A DNA stretch of 64,000 nt from Aedes albopictus (lineage: Eukaryota; Arthropoda; Insecta; Diptera; Culicidae): positions 65,402,580-65,466,579 of the forward strand of contig NC_085138.1 in the NCBI RefSeq assembly GCF_035046485.1, in the 5' to 3' direction. Positions 53,001 through 63,922 of the stretch are shown one piece after another. The position numbers were made by a program, and so were the translations under genes. Each line of letters begins with the position of its first letter. The stretch's first letter is position 1. The notes below the pieces were generated by a model. The model was not told where the DNA came from. It was given only the letters and a program-made list of their open reading frames with translations, and did not search any database.

Positions 53001-53555
53001 TCAGGGTGTCTACTACCTGGAAAAAACCTGGAAAACCGGGAATCCTCAAGGATTTGATTTAACAGGAATAAACCTGGAATACTTAGGGAATTTCGTGAAT
53101 ACTCGGGAAATTTTGCATCGACAAAAAATAAATAAAACATTGGATCATATGAATAAAAAAAGCGAATTTTATTACTTGTAGATCTACTCAGAAATAGAGT
53201 CCACAGAGTTTACTGCATTGTGGGTATGAACACAGATAACAGACGTTTTGCTAACATGGGAAATGTGTGTAAACCCTTTCAATCCTCATTTCAATAAGAA
53301 AACCTTAAACTGGCAACAATTTAGAAATGACGCAACGATCGCATTCATAACGCTTGAGTGCAAATGACAAACGCAAATAATCCCTGTCAGATAGCAATTA
53401 CTGTAGCAATTCGTTGTATATACTGAAGCAGTGAACAACGTACAACGTGGTTTTTACAGTTTTTGAGTTAAATTTTGTTCTAGGATAAACATCTGTTATC
53501 TGTGGTATGGATAAAACAAACATGTCGATTATGCAGTGGTAGTGTATCCATCTTG
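53001..53555. other. Start of a CCTGGAAAAACC-type repeat, then unassigned
   Basis: 53008-53110 has TACTACCTGGAAAAAACCTG and several CCTGGAATAC-like units, a second simple family. Related text (GAAAAACCTGGAATCCTG) returns at 54893. The rest is unassigned. Confidence 0.45.
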
Positions 53556-53559
53556 AAAA

Positions 53560-54860
53560 TCGGCTACCGCGATTTCCGAGAAATTCCGTCAGGGTTTCTT
53601 TCTGGAAGTTCTTTGGAAATACCTCTTGAAATTCCTCCCAGGGTTTTTTTACAAGTTTCCTTCAGTATTTTTTCACGCCATTTGTTTTGTGTTGTTTTTT
53701 TTTTTCAAAATTTCAACATTTTTTTCCATGATTCTTCCTTGAGAATCTTCATATCTTCATACGGAATTTCTCTAGAGGATTTCCCAGTATTGCTCCCAGA
53801 GCCTCTGTGGGTTTCTACCAGGATTCATTCCGTGATCTTCACAAGAGTTTCTCTCAGTATATACCGCAGATGTTGACGCGAAATTCCCGTTAGAGTTTCT
53901 TTTGAGATTCCTCTTGAAGGAGTTATTTCTGGGATTTCTACTAAAGCTCCTCCAATGGTTTTAAGGAGTATTGCACTATTTTTTGCCAGGTGTTCCTTCC
54001 GGGAATTCTTCCGAAGTTTCTCCTGTGATTTTTTCAAAAAAAAAAATCCGATAGCTTTCTTCTAGAGTTTCTCCCTGGATTTCTGCAGAAGTTTCCACTT
54101 TTTATATTTCCCAAAAGTTCTCGAGGGATTTCTTTTGATATTTCTGTCGATATTTTCCCTGGGACATCTCTCAGAAGATTCCTTCCGGTTTTAACCTGGG
54201 ATGTCACTCAAAGTTTTTACAGAATTTATCCTGAACTTTCTCTTGAGATTTTCCGGAGAGTCTTCTTGTATTTCTGCAGGAGCTACTGCTGGTATTTCTC
54301 ATAGAATTCGTCCCGTGTTTTTGTTCGGATATTTTCTAAGCTTTTCGTTGTAGTTGATTATCTTATTTCTTACAGTGATCAACCTGAAATTATTTTCTTA
54401 CAGATTTTCTCGGGATTATTCCTAGAACTCTTCCCAAAATCTTCACCAGAAAAGCTCCTTTTAAGATTTCTTTAAAAATTTCTCCCGTATTTCTTGCACG
54501 ATTTTTTCAAAGAGTTTTTCTCGTAATATCTCCTACGATAACTTACGAGATTTCTTGTAAGAAATTCTCGGAGAATCTCGGAAAAAAGTTCTGGGACTAA
54601 TCGCAGGAAGAAATATAAGGATATTTAAAGAGGAACTCTGAAATCCTCAAAGAGAAATTCCGGGAGAAACCACGTACAAAATCCACGAGAAATATCTGAA
54701 ATTTGTCTCTGGAAGAATTTCTGCTAACATCCCGAGAAAAACTGTTGGAAAACTACCCTGAACCCACTAAGAGAAATTTCTGAAAGAACTTTAGAAAAGT
54801 TTTGGAAAGATCTCCGGGAGGAATCCAGTGCGAAACTCTGGAAGAAAGTCGGGGGTGGGG
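53560..54860 (+). repeat. Decayed 12-bp satellite
   Basis: Forward-type units such as GGATTTCTACTAAAGCTCC and TTTCTCCTGTGATTTTTTC up to about 54540, then reverse-type units (GAAATTCCGGGAGAAACC) to 54850, so the orientation switches inside the tract. Confidence 0.68.
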
Positions 54861-55324
54861 ACATATTCTAGTATAGACCCCGTGAAAAATCTCGAAAAAC
54901 CTGGAATCCTGAAAAATCTCGGAAAGAGCTACTTACGTAAAAACCTCTGGATATATTAGAGCAGTACTTCCCAAACTGTGTGCCACGGCGCCCTGGTGCG
55001 CCGTGAACATTTCTCAGGTGCGCCGTAGGGTCTTGAGCAAGAACAAACATTAAACGCTTATTATTGAAGGTGGAACATCTTTTTTGATGTTTTAGTTTCG
55101 TTAAGTAAAACTAGTGTCGCCTCACACCAAAGTTTTGCTTTTCTGAGGAAGACTCCGGAAGAAAGTCAACCAAATGAGTTTCCCATTTTCCAAATTTTCT
55201 ATTAAGAAGTGGATATTCCAAAGTCTTCGAATGTTTTCCGAAAATTCTGACATCCTCATGAAAGTTTTAGATTTTTACCAAATTTTTGTTTTTTTTTCAT
55301 TTGCAGAGTTATGAAAATTCAGTG

Positions 55325-55380
55325 GAGATGAACCAGCCTCGGGCTGAAAATCTCCCTAATAAAGCAAATAATAAAAATAA
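55325..55380 (+). mobile_element. 3' fragment of the SINE family at 57040
   Basis: GGAGATGAACCAGCCTCGGG, then CTGAAAATCTCCCTAATAAAG and an A/T tail, matches GAGATGAACTAGCCTAGGGC and CTAAAAATCTCGTTAATAC of 57169-57306. Only the tail end is present, as with strongly 5'-truncated insertions. Confidence 0.7.
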
Positions 55381-55584
55381 TATGCTTAGTTTTCGATTTT
55401 ATCGATTTGTAGTTCATAGTAAATATTTCAAGGAACTTTTTGGAAGTTCATTTCAGAAAAAATACTGCCTATCTACCAGTCTTCGTGCTGTCTCAAACGT
55501 TTTCGAACTACATTTTTACTTGCATCACTATCGCATGTTTTGTCATGATTATTGACATTTTCAGCCCTAGATTGGCTTATCTCC

Positions 55585-55992
55585 AGGGATGGCATTCACC
55601 ATTTGCAAAGAGTTACATTCACTTGCTAATATCTCAGTTCATAAGCAATAAGCATGCTATCAAAAAACAATGTATGGGTGACTTTTACCTTGTAATTTTA
55701 TCTGAAAGTTTGCCGAATATCATAAGGGTCGTACACGCATGCTTAACTCGTGAGCGAGCTGTGAAAGCAACTCTCCACGCCGTGAATGTAATTTACATTC
55801 ACGGCGTGGAGAGTTGCTTTCACAGCTCGCTCACGAGTTAAGCATGCGTGTGCGACCATTATGATATTCGGCAAACTTTCAGATAGGACTACAAGGTGAA
55901 GGTCATCCATACATTGTTTTTTGATAGCATGCTTATGAACTGAGATAGTAGCAAGTGAATGTAACTCTTTGCAAATGGTGAATGCCATCCCT
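55585..55992. mobile_element. 408-bp near-perfect palindrome, 10-bp TSD (Mutator-like?)
   Basis: The whole insert is one inverted repeat with arms of about 203 bp and almost no loop; the centre is GTGAATGTAA / TTTACATTCAC near 55792. Perfect direct repeats GCTTATCTCC lie at 55575-55584 and 55993-56002. Long TIRs with a 9-11 bp duplication are typical of Mutator-like elements (family knowledge). The arms carry mirrored open frames that are not genes. Its few arm differences suggest it is young relative to the hAT that carries it. Confidence 0.88.
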
Positions 55993-56462
55993 GCTTATCT
56001 CCTTATCTTAAAAAAGTGCGGCAATTTATGTGTCGATTTCGTGCATGGTTCTGAAAACCCCATTTTTAGAGCAGTGTACCTCTTGCACGAATACGAAATA
56101 ATGACCCCTCGCCGTAACTGTCAGCCGTCCTGAGGGTTCTAAACAATCCATTTTTCCTCAAATTGAGTGCACTACATACTTTATTCAACCAATTTTATAA
56201 AACTGCATTGCAATCCTTCAGAAATTTAAAATGTTTGTAAAGTTGTAAAGTTAAATTTTGAAGCAATTTTCTTTTAAAAATCATTTTGGGAACCTGTTTT
56301 TTTTTGGATTGTGGAAAAACGTGACATTTGTGTTGAAATTTTGAACTGAAAGTGTTGAAATCATTTAAGTTCTTTGTAAAAAGTTGTTAGTGCGCCGCGA
56401 TATTATTGAAAATTTCAAAAGGCGCCGCGGTTACTAAAAGTTTGGGAACCTCTGTATTAGGG

Positions 56463-57028
56463 AAAACTGGAGAAAGTCAGAAAAGAAAAACCTTCTATTA
56501 TTTCATGGAAAAACTCTGCAAGACACTGGAACTTAATTAAAAGAAGAAATTCTGAAACGATTTAAAGGAAGAATCAAGGGTAGAATTTCGAAATCTCTAC
56601 GTAGTTATGTACCACCAGCACAGAGTACAAACATCATATATATTGAAAACTGTGTAGGTATGGAATTTAACGGTCATATAGTCTGTGGAATTACTGATTG
56701 AACTCCTGAATGTTTTTTTATTTCTGATTTTTTGGAGTAGGTATTTGGATGCCATTGTAGGTGAGAATGTCAAAGCAATTTCTTTCGAATAACCCAAAAG
56801 AACTTTGACGAAAAGTTTGAAATATTTCTTAACCGATTTTTGTGTTATATTCAAAAGAGTTTTTCTTGAAAGAACTAAGCTATTTGGTAGAAGCTCTTAG
56901 ATAATACATCTTGCGCATTTTTTCCTTAAATTTTTAACTTGAGTTTTGAGGATATTTCTATATAGTTCTTGAGAAGAAGAAATAGAAATGAAAATTTCAT
57001 AAAATTTGGGCTAATTTTCTGCATTTTT
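56463..57028. other. Unassigned AT-rich DNA, traces of 12-bp satellite at the left
   Basis: Traces such as GAAGAAATTCTGAAACGATT near 56543. Otherwise nothing supported. Confidence 0.35.
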
Positions 57029-57039
57029 AATATTTAACA

Positions 57040-57314
57040 GTAGAGCGGAGCTGGTGTGATGGTTAGAACACTTGACTATCACGCCGAGGACCTGGGATCG
57101 AATCCCACTCCCGACATACTCACAAAATGTGAGTTCTTCCTTCGGAAGGGAAGTAAAGCGTGGGTCCCGAGATGAACTAGCCTAGGGCTAAAAATCTCGT
57201 TAACCGTTATGTGTCCGACAAATTTTTCGCTTTTTTTCTACACCGTGCTTTTCAAATGGGCGCTGGGTACCCGGGTTCCCTGTCGGCCACGTAAGGGTTA
57301 ATACAGATAAAAAA
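57040..57314 (+). mobile_element. tRNA-derived SINE, 11-bp TSD, carrying a MITE
   Basis: Duplications AATATTTAACA at 57029-57039 and 57315-57325 bound the insertion. The head has an A box in CTGGTGTGATGGTTAGAAC and a B box in GGGATCGAATCCCA with a T-stem. The body runs to GAGATGAACTAGCCTAGGGC, and the A-rich tail resumes after the inserted MITE as TTAATACAGATAAAAAAAA. Without the MITE the SINE is about 177 bp. Both internal promoter boxes are present, so pol III transcription is plausible. Confidence 0.87.
57204..57297. mobile_element. 94-bp piggyBac-like MITE in the SINE tail, TTAA TSD
   Basis: TTAA at 57200-57203 and 57298-57301. Ends CCGTTATGTGTCCGACA and TGTCGGCCACGTAAGGG are near-complementary. 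It used the TTAA of the SINE's own tail as target. Its ends differ from the 115-bp copies, so it is a second subfamily. Confidence 0.85.
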
Positions 57315-57379
57315 AATATTTAACATTCCCCTGGAAAAACTTGGAAAACTCATGGAATTTTATTTTGTCTTATGAGTAC

Positions 57380-57662
57380 CCTCAACATCCAATTTCCGGA
57401 TTGTATTCTGGAGGAATTCCTGGAGATATTTCTAGAGGAATTCCCGGAGCAATTCCCGAATGAATTCTCGGAAAAAGTTCTGTAGGCATTCCCAGAAGAA
57501 TTTCTGAATGAATTTCCATGAAATTTCTGGCGGAATTAGTTCCCCAAAAAACTTCTGGAGGAATCCCCAGAGAAATTTCTCGCACGATTCCCTAGGAAAT
57601 TCCCGACGGAACTTCTGGAGGGATTGTCGGAAAAAAAATCAGGAGGATTTTTACGACGAACT
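57380..57662 (-). repeat. 12-bp satellite tract, reverse orientation
   Basis: Units GGAGGAATTCCTGGAGATATT, GAGGAATTCCCGGAGCAATT and similar keep the 12-bp phase. Confidence 0.8.
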
Positions 57663-57679
57663 CCTGGATGCATTCTCTG

Positions 57680-58205
57680 AAGCAAGGATCGGTATATTCG
57701 CCTCACTCCATTCATATTCACTCCTCTTTGCTGAAGCGAATCGAGAAAGATGCAGCAAACGGATTGTCGTGATCAAACACGCAACCCCATCACCAGTGGG
57801 AAGCGATGAGCCAGCTGCTTGACATGAATATTCGTTGCCATTCGTCGCAGTTTGGATCGCAAGCGAATGAATGAATGGCTAATGGTGAAGAATGCTGGTG
57901 AGCGATCGAAGCGGCTATTATCATAAGTAGAAGGGAATTTCTGCATGTAATGCATACATTTTTACTGTATTCTTGTTGAAATGCTAGATTAGCAAAGAAA
58001 ATAATTCGAAAACATCAAAAATTCGTATGCACAATGTCAATCGCATCACTCACGAATCGCATTCGCTTGCGATGCGAATGTGGACAAATGAGTAATTTCC
58101 AAGTGTGGCTTCCCACTGTTCGCCGGAGTTTGCTGTCGTCGCTGACAAGCGTACACACGAACTAAAGCGACAACCGTTCGCTGCTGACTGTCTTCGAATG
58201 TGGAG
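57680..58205. mobile_element. MITE with diverged arms of about 100 bp, in the satellite
   Basis: CCAGTGGGAAGC near 57794 pairs with GCTTCCCACTG near 58110, and ATGCAGCAAACGGATTGTCG near 57750 with CGACAACCGTTCGCTGCTGA near 58169. Satellite lies on both sides. Outer ends and TSD are not resolved. Confidence 0.6.
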
Positions 58206-58239
58206 GAAGATAAAAAGGGGAAATCAGGATCCCTGCAAG

Positions 58240-58450
58240 AGTTAAGGAGTTCTCAGAGGAATTTGTTGTGAAATTTACGGAAGAATGTACAACGGAAGTC
58301 TCGGAAGGATTTCTAGAGGAGATCTCGGAAAAATTTTTGGAGGAATCGCTGGATAAACTCCCGAAGGTTTCCCGAAGAAATTTGGTGAGAAATTCCTGGA
58401 GGAATTTCTGGACGAATTCGCGCAAGAATTTCTGGAGGAAATTCTGGATA
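58240..58450 (-). repeat. 12-bp satellite tract, reverse orientation
   Basis: GGAATTTCTGGACGAATTCG and AGAATTTCTGGAGGAAATTC type units; the array is cut by the TA MITE at 58455. Confidence 0.75.
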
Positions 58451-58454
58451 AATA

Positions 58455-58669
58455 GGGTATTGGTTCCCTTATTAAGCATGTGGCTCCCATTTTCATCCTA
58501 CGAAAAACAAGGGATTGGAGCGCTGTTTGTTTTGTTTCTTATTTTTGTATTTTTTGTTAGAAGTGAGCACCCATGTAAACACAAAGAACGAAATCAATCG
58601 GTGCCGTATTCGCTTGTTTTCGAATAGGATGAATATGGGAGCGTGAGATTACTGATGGCACACATACCC
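58455..58669. mobile_element. 215-bp MITE, TA TSD
   Basis: Left GGGTATTGGTTCCCTTATTA, right CTGATGGCACACATACCC; inner CTCCCATTTTCATCCTACG pairs with GGATGAATATGGGAG. TA flanks both sides (58453-58454, 58670-58671). Similar size to the 219-bp MITE at 20335 but a different TIR. Confidence 0.78.
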
Positions 58670-58699
58670 TATCCGCAAGACTTTCTTAAGAATGTAACG

Positions 58700-59390
58700 G
58701 ATAAATTTATGAGGTAATTCCCGGAAATTTCCATTTCATTTCATTTGCTTGAATGAATTCTGAAGGGATTTCGAGAGCAATTTCTGGAGGAATATCCGGA
58801 GGAATTTCTGAATGAATTCTTGGAACAAGTTCTGTAGACATTCCCGGAAGAACTTCTGAAGGATTCATTGGGAAATATCTGGAGAGATTCCCGAAGGAAC
58901 TCTTGGATGATTTTTTAAATAAATTCCCGGAAGAATTTCTTAATTTCTCGGAGAAATGCTTTTGCGAATTCCAGGAGAAACTCTTTGTTGAAGCTCCGCA
59001 CGAATGCAATTAGTAATTTCTTAACAATTTTTTGGAGGAATTTCTAGCCACAGAAGGAATTTCAGCTAAAGAAATCTCACAGGAAATGTGTTTTAAAGGA
59101 ATCCCTGAACCTATAAGAGAAAAAATCTAGAAGTACGAGCGTCTTTTCCAGAAATGTTTGTAGAAATTTCTCCAGAATTAATTAGGAGCTAGTTTTCTTA
59201 TCTCTAGGATGAATCTCGAAGAATCTCGGAAGAATGGTAAGAAAGAATTTCTTTTAATTTTGTAGAGATTTCAGTCATGAATAACCATAAAACTAAAACA
59301 AGAATATGATCTACGGAAGCAATAAAAAAAATCTGGGAAAGATCCTTTCGAGGAACCCCAGGAAGAATTCCGGTTGAAATGTGTTGCACA
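58700..59390 (-). repeat. 12-bp satellite tract, reverse orientation, decaying rightwards
   Basis: GAATTTCTGAATGAATTCTT and GAGGAATATCCGGAGGAATT units are clear to about 59060, then fade. Confidence 0.7.
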
Positions 59391-61060
59391 CACTACTCAT
59401 GAATGAGGCTACGCGATTGCTGATGATCTTTCAGTTGGCTATCAATTCTTCATACTGGTGGAAACTCGTGTATGCGATAAGAAATTGAAGGAGCAGATTT
59501 TTGCAGCAGAATGTTCGTGATAATGTTTTATTTTATTATTTATTTTATCATGCAACAGGAATAAAAAAAGTATATAAACACCGGCTTAGAGTAACTAGAA
59601 AGGAGAGTAGCGTGAATGTCAGAATTGGAACAGCGATCATCTGTCAATTCCAAACAAATTCCCATTCGAACGAGCAAGAGGCCTGTCAAAATTGGAACAT
59701 GACGCCATCCTCCCTTCCAGTCACCTTACTCCAGCTGATTGGAATTGGCACTAGACGCGAGCAGCACACTCACACGCACTCAAAAACTATTACGGGAGAG
59801 ATGATGGCTGTGTGCTACCTTTGTTTAATCCTCTGTTGGAACTCTTTGGTGTTTACCGAATGAAATTTTAAAATTTAATCTAGATTTTTTTTTGTAAAAC
59901 TGGATTAAATCTCGTATTGACTGTGTTGGTGCTTATGACCATTATTGTAAAATTCATAAAAAATCGGGTGGCCGGAGATGAAAACCGAAACCATAATCAT
60001 CCGCTTATGAAGCGAACATGTGATCATTTTGCCATGGGCCTCGGTATTCACAGTGAAATTTCAAGAGATATTTGCATTCCTTGGTTGTGTTGTTGGAAAT
60101 ATTTTATAAAAATGTTATGTATTTTTTGCGAAATTTCCTAAGGAGTTTTGGTCAAACTAAAATTTGTATGAAGTGTTTTGGGATACGAAGACATCTGGGA
60201 TAAAATCTGCCTTGGGCCAAAAGTCATAACAGCTGCTGTAGTGAATTTGATTGATTGATGAAGAAACCTCAACATATTTATTGAGAGAAAAGACAACAGT
60301 TGCTTAAACTATCGTTATATACTAACTTTTACCCGTTGAAATTCATATACCTACCTTAACTGCCCTGTATTTGGCTCGTGCTTATTATCTCATTAAACCA
60401 TCACTCCACCTTTAACGGTACGGAAGCAAAACATAACCAGTCGCTTTCATCCCGCCAATATAAATTTCTCCTCTTCGTTCGTCACGAGATGCTGGCCATC
60501 CGACAAGGGTATCTGAACTCTGACAGCGCCTTAACCCAAAGCATGTATGCAGTAAGAAAAACGTAACCTCTTAAAGCAACACCCAAAAAAATGATGTAGC
60601 CGCAAATTTGGAAGTGATAATACATTATGTTCAAGGTGAAAGAAAAAGTTTCACTTCAAAATATGCAACCACACTTGGGGTACCTAGTGAGGTGGGATCG
60701 AAACACAAACATCGCATCGCGTATTTGCGTGTGGTTCGCACGACTCACGATTCCGTAATTAAAACTTTCTTATTATCTTTGTGCGCGGTGCGGTGGCTGC
60801 ATCACACCGATCCGGAGTCAGGCATGTTTTGCAACCACATCGCCACCGGTTGAAGTGTTGGTAATCTTAGCGGCAGCGGTTTCGAACAAATTGTCCAAAC
60901 ATTGAAATAATCGAAGATTACTATTCGTTGCTAGAATCCCAAAACTCTGGTATGGTACTTTGTCAAAACTTGCCGTAGTCGATGATCATAATTTGATTTC
61001 GCTGATTTCTAGTTTAAGTAATGAATTTTAACAAGTTTACTACAGAAATTTGGAGAAAAG
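59391..61060. other. Unassigned DNA with a GC-richer patch near 60660-60860
   Basis: No supported gene or repeat. The patch 60700-60860 is repeat-poor and could be conserved or regulatory DNA. 59610-59750 shows a loose repeat of TTGGAACA and CAATTCCAA motifs. Confidence 0.35.
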
Positions 61061-61067
61061 AATATTT

Positions 61068-61394
61068 CAAGCCTAGCTTTACCAAACACCGTATGTAACA
61101 TATGTGAACAAAAAAGAGATTTTCACATAAGGCGCTGCGTTTCGCTAAAGGCTACTTGTATCACTCACCTATGGGAATGAATTCAGTAACAAATTTTGAA
61201 AACGACGTATAATCAATGCTACACCATTGATTATACGTCGTTAAGTTTTTTACTGAATTGTGAAAAAACACCCGGATTTTTCACGTTTCTGAAATGCTCA
61301 ATATAAGAGTTGCTATGGAAACAGCGAACTTCCCCTTCGGTTTTCTCCGTTCGTTGTTTTTGTTAGATACGGTGTTTGGTAAAGTTAGGCTTGA
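61068..61394. mobile_element. Foldback element with a perfect 18-bp central stem
   Basis: AAGCCTAGCTTTACCAAACACC at the left (61069 on) mirrors GGTGTTTGGTAAAGTTAGGCT at the right. The centre is AACGACGTATAATCAATG, a 6-base loop and the exact complement (61200-61241). The arms between are diverged. Probably an old foldback MITE. Confidence 0.72.
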
Positions 61395-61790
61395 TTTAAA
61401 AAGTTTGAAATCTTGAAGATTTAAGTCATTATACCCACAACACAACATTAAGAAAACTATAATAACTTCATCACACATCGTAAAACAAAGCATCAATAGA
61501 ATTTCAAAATTCTTTCATATCAATCAAAAAAAAACATTCACTTGACCGTTGAGCGCGATGCTAGAAATCATCTAAGGGGGAGTGCATGCTGTCCCGGGTT
61601 GAAAACCACTGTTGGCTCAACTGATCTCCGATCAGTGGAGGTCCCAGCAGCCCCCATCTGGCTCTGCCGGCAATTCGGCGAAAGTTGTTTTTTTATCCAC
61701 AAACATACACAGTACGATAATGTGTTTAGGTATTACCATCCGGGTCGTAAGCGCAGGCAAAGTGTTGGGTTGGTTTGATGAAAATAAAAT
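61395..61790. other. Unassigned DNA
   Basis: Contains a repeat-poor G+C-richer patch 61570-61690. Nothing recognised. Confidence 0.35.
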
Positions 61791-62045
61791 CAGGCCAAAC
61801 ATTTCAATAGGTCCTATCTGCATTTGAGAGGCTCTCTTTGTTCACTTTCTTTTTCAATTATTGCAATATAATGATACACTTTTCAACTACTTTTGCAGTA
61901 CAAATCAAAAGACGATTATTTTGACCATCGTTCTATGCAAGGAGACAATCATTATTCAAATAAACAGCTGAGATATTACCGAAAGAGAGGGAAACCAAAG
62001 AGAGCCTCTCTTCTGCAGATTGGACCTTTAGACATGTTTGGCCTG
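61791..62045 (-). mobile_element. MITE, copy 2 of the family at 11158-11410 (inverted)
   Basis: Starts CAGGCCAAACATTTCAATAG and ends CATGTTTGGCCTG. Inner GAGAGGCTCTCTTTG and CAAAGAGAGCCTCTC match copy 1 in reverse order. 255 bp; the intact CAGGCC ends here show that copy 1 has lost four bases at one end. Confidence 0.84.
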
Positions 62046-62880
62046 AAATAACAAGAGAAAATATTCGCTGCTGCATGCTTTTCACATAGTCGATCATAAA
62101 GCTGTCCATTCCAGCTGATGAATGCAGTAAGCACGAATTTTGAGTATCACAAAAAATAAAACAAAACATGCAAGAGAAAGAGCCGGGCGATGCGTTGTTG
62201 TGTGCAGATTTTCTCCTCAGCGAAATGCATATGAATTGAGTCATTATTTGCCGTGAGTGCGGTTTTAATGCCAGTTACGGTTGAGAAGCTTGTCGAGGAG
62301 CTTCATCTGCTCGTAATGCGGCTGAAAGCAGCTTACGTCAAGTTCGTTGAGCTTAGATAAACGAACAAATTTGCTCGGTGTTCATGATTGCTGCTAGCAA
62401 TTATGATCGAATAATTTTCTTGCATTGTTTTTTTATATATAACGAATCTTTCAGTCATTTGATTTGATTTGATAGTTACCGTACAAGAGTACCAAAGGCT
62501 TTATTAATTGAACGCTTACAGCGCCACCTAGTAGTAAATAACAAAAACTTGTGATTTATGCATACATTTGGCCAAGTTTTTCCATATTACCCAGGTAACC
62601 AATAAGCAGTTAAAATGGCATTGATTCGGCACTATATCCGCCTTTACAGCAGGTCATTAAATGCTGATTTGCCGTATATGCGCCATAAGTACTAATTAAA
62701 TGCAGGTTTTGGCCCAATATACGCTGATTAAACGCTTAAATTTCCTATCCCCCAGATTGTCAACAATAAAAACAAAATATTTCCCCCTGCACATTTTACG
62801 GCTTCCCTTTCGCTTCTATTTTTATCCTCACTCTCCTGTGCAGCTTTTGAGGCTTGGGGACACGTTTTTAAATACTGTTT
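62046..62880. other. Unassigned DNA
   Basis: 62595-62750 shows a loose alternation of GCTGATT/GCAGGT and TTAAATGC motifs, possibly an old tandem repeat. No gene supported. Confidence 0.3.
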
Positions 62881-62884
62881 CTGT

Positions 62885-62975
62885 TTTTTTTTTGCTGATT
62901 CCGGCGATATTGGGATTTGATCCCTCGATCCTGGGGTTGACTATGGTGCTGAACCGCGCTACGCTGTAAGCTATT
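62885..62975 (-). mobile_element. tRNA-like sequence, possible SINE head
   Basis: The minus strand reads TAGCGCGGTTCAGCACC (A-box-like), then about 20 bases and GAGGGATCAAATCCC (B-box-like with T-stem). No intact acceptor stem or tail is seen. It could be a SINE head or a tRNA-derived pseudogene. Confidence 0.38.
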
Positions 62976-63017
62976 GATGATTAGATAATGTGCGTTGATT
63001 TCTTTTAAAGCTTGTAT

Positions 63018-63045
63018 ATTACACCGGCAGTGTCTTCGTCAGATA
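63018..63045 (-). ncRNA. Hammerhead-like remnant
   Basis: The minus strand reads CTGACGA, A, GACAC, TGCC, GGTGT, then AATATA. The first core block and stem II are kept; the GAAA block appears lost by deletion of CGA. Same layout as the other motifs in this window. Confidence 0.35.
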
Positions 63046-63084
63046 TGCTATGTGAATGTGAACGTTGGTGATGCATGCACAGTA

Positions 63085-63779
63085 GCGTGGGTCATCGGAA
63101 CCGTTTTCTCAGATCAAAGCTTTTTTGATTCCGTTTTGGGTCCTGAGCATCTGTGCAAAATTTGAGCACGATCGGTTGCGTCTACACTTTGCGCATTGCA
63201 ATTGAAATTTGTATGGGATTTTGTATGGGAAAACATACCTTTTTGCATTTTTGTAATAAGTTGAAAAAGTTTGTCTGAAACTTTTTAACCGATATTGTAA
63301 AATGATAGCCTAGGATGTCCTGAAAAACTTTGTTGAAGACCGCAAAGCGATCCGATGCTTATAAAAATAGTTATAACCTACGAACCGCATGCATGTGTTT
63401 ATGCTTTAACACGCAAAGGAATAACAATAGCAACAAAATCATGCTGTTTCGCCAAGCAATGCCAACGCTATAACTTTTTTCATGAGCATCAGATCACTTC
63501 GCGGTCTTCGACAAAGTTTTTCAGGACACCCTAGGCTATGCTTTTATTGGTTACATGGTTTTAGAAAAAATTGAGCTTGTTATGAGAGAAATGCAAAAAA
63601 GTGTGTTTTCCTATGTAAAACTCCATACAAACTTCAAACGCGATGCGCAAAACGTAGACATAACCGATCGTGCCCAAATTTTGCACACTTATTTGGGTCC
63701 TGAAATGGGAGCAAAAAAGCTTTGATCAGATGGGATACCATTGAATTTTTCATTTTTCCATATAAACGATGACCCACTC
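63085..63779. mobile_element. 695-bp foldback element, TA TSD
   Basis: Left GCGTGGGTCATCG, right CGATGACCCACTC, TA on both sides (63083-63084, 63780-63781). The arms pair through AATTTGAGCACGATCGGTT, TGTCCTGAAAAACTTTGT and GAAGACCGC-AAGCGATC, each with an inverted partner. The arms are about 300 bp with moderate divergence. Confidence 0.85.
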
Positions 63780-63922
63780 TAATGCACAGATAATGAAAAT
63801 ATATTTGGAGTTCGCCAATTTTCCTTTGAATTGCACGTATATGAAAAAGAGGGTCCGAATTGGTTCCGCATTGACAGCATGGCACGTTAACAAACTTCTG
63901 TTCAAGGTTGGTACTACTAGTA

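Larger units (their letters stand above)
54962..56454. mobile_element. 1.5-kb hAT-like element, 8-bp TSD
   Basis: The left end CAGTACTTCCCAAACTGTG and the right end AGTTTGGGAACCTCTG are near-complementary and of the classic CAG..CCCAAACT hAT form. Flanks TATTAGAG (54954-54961) and TATTAGGG (56455-56462) are an 8-bp duplication with one change. GC-rich GGCGCCCTGGTGCGCCG at the left pairs with GGCGCCGCGG at the right. No transposase. It contains a SINE fragment and a palindromic element. Confidence 0.87.

Noticed and set aside
55440..55988. Two frames with identical C-termini on opposite strands
   Set aside because: They are the same peptide read from the two arms of the 408-bp palindrome.
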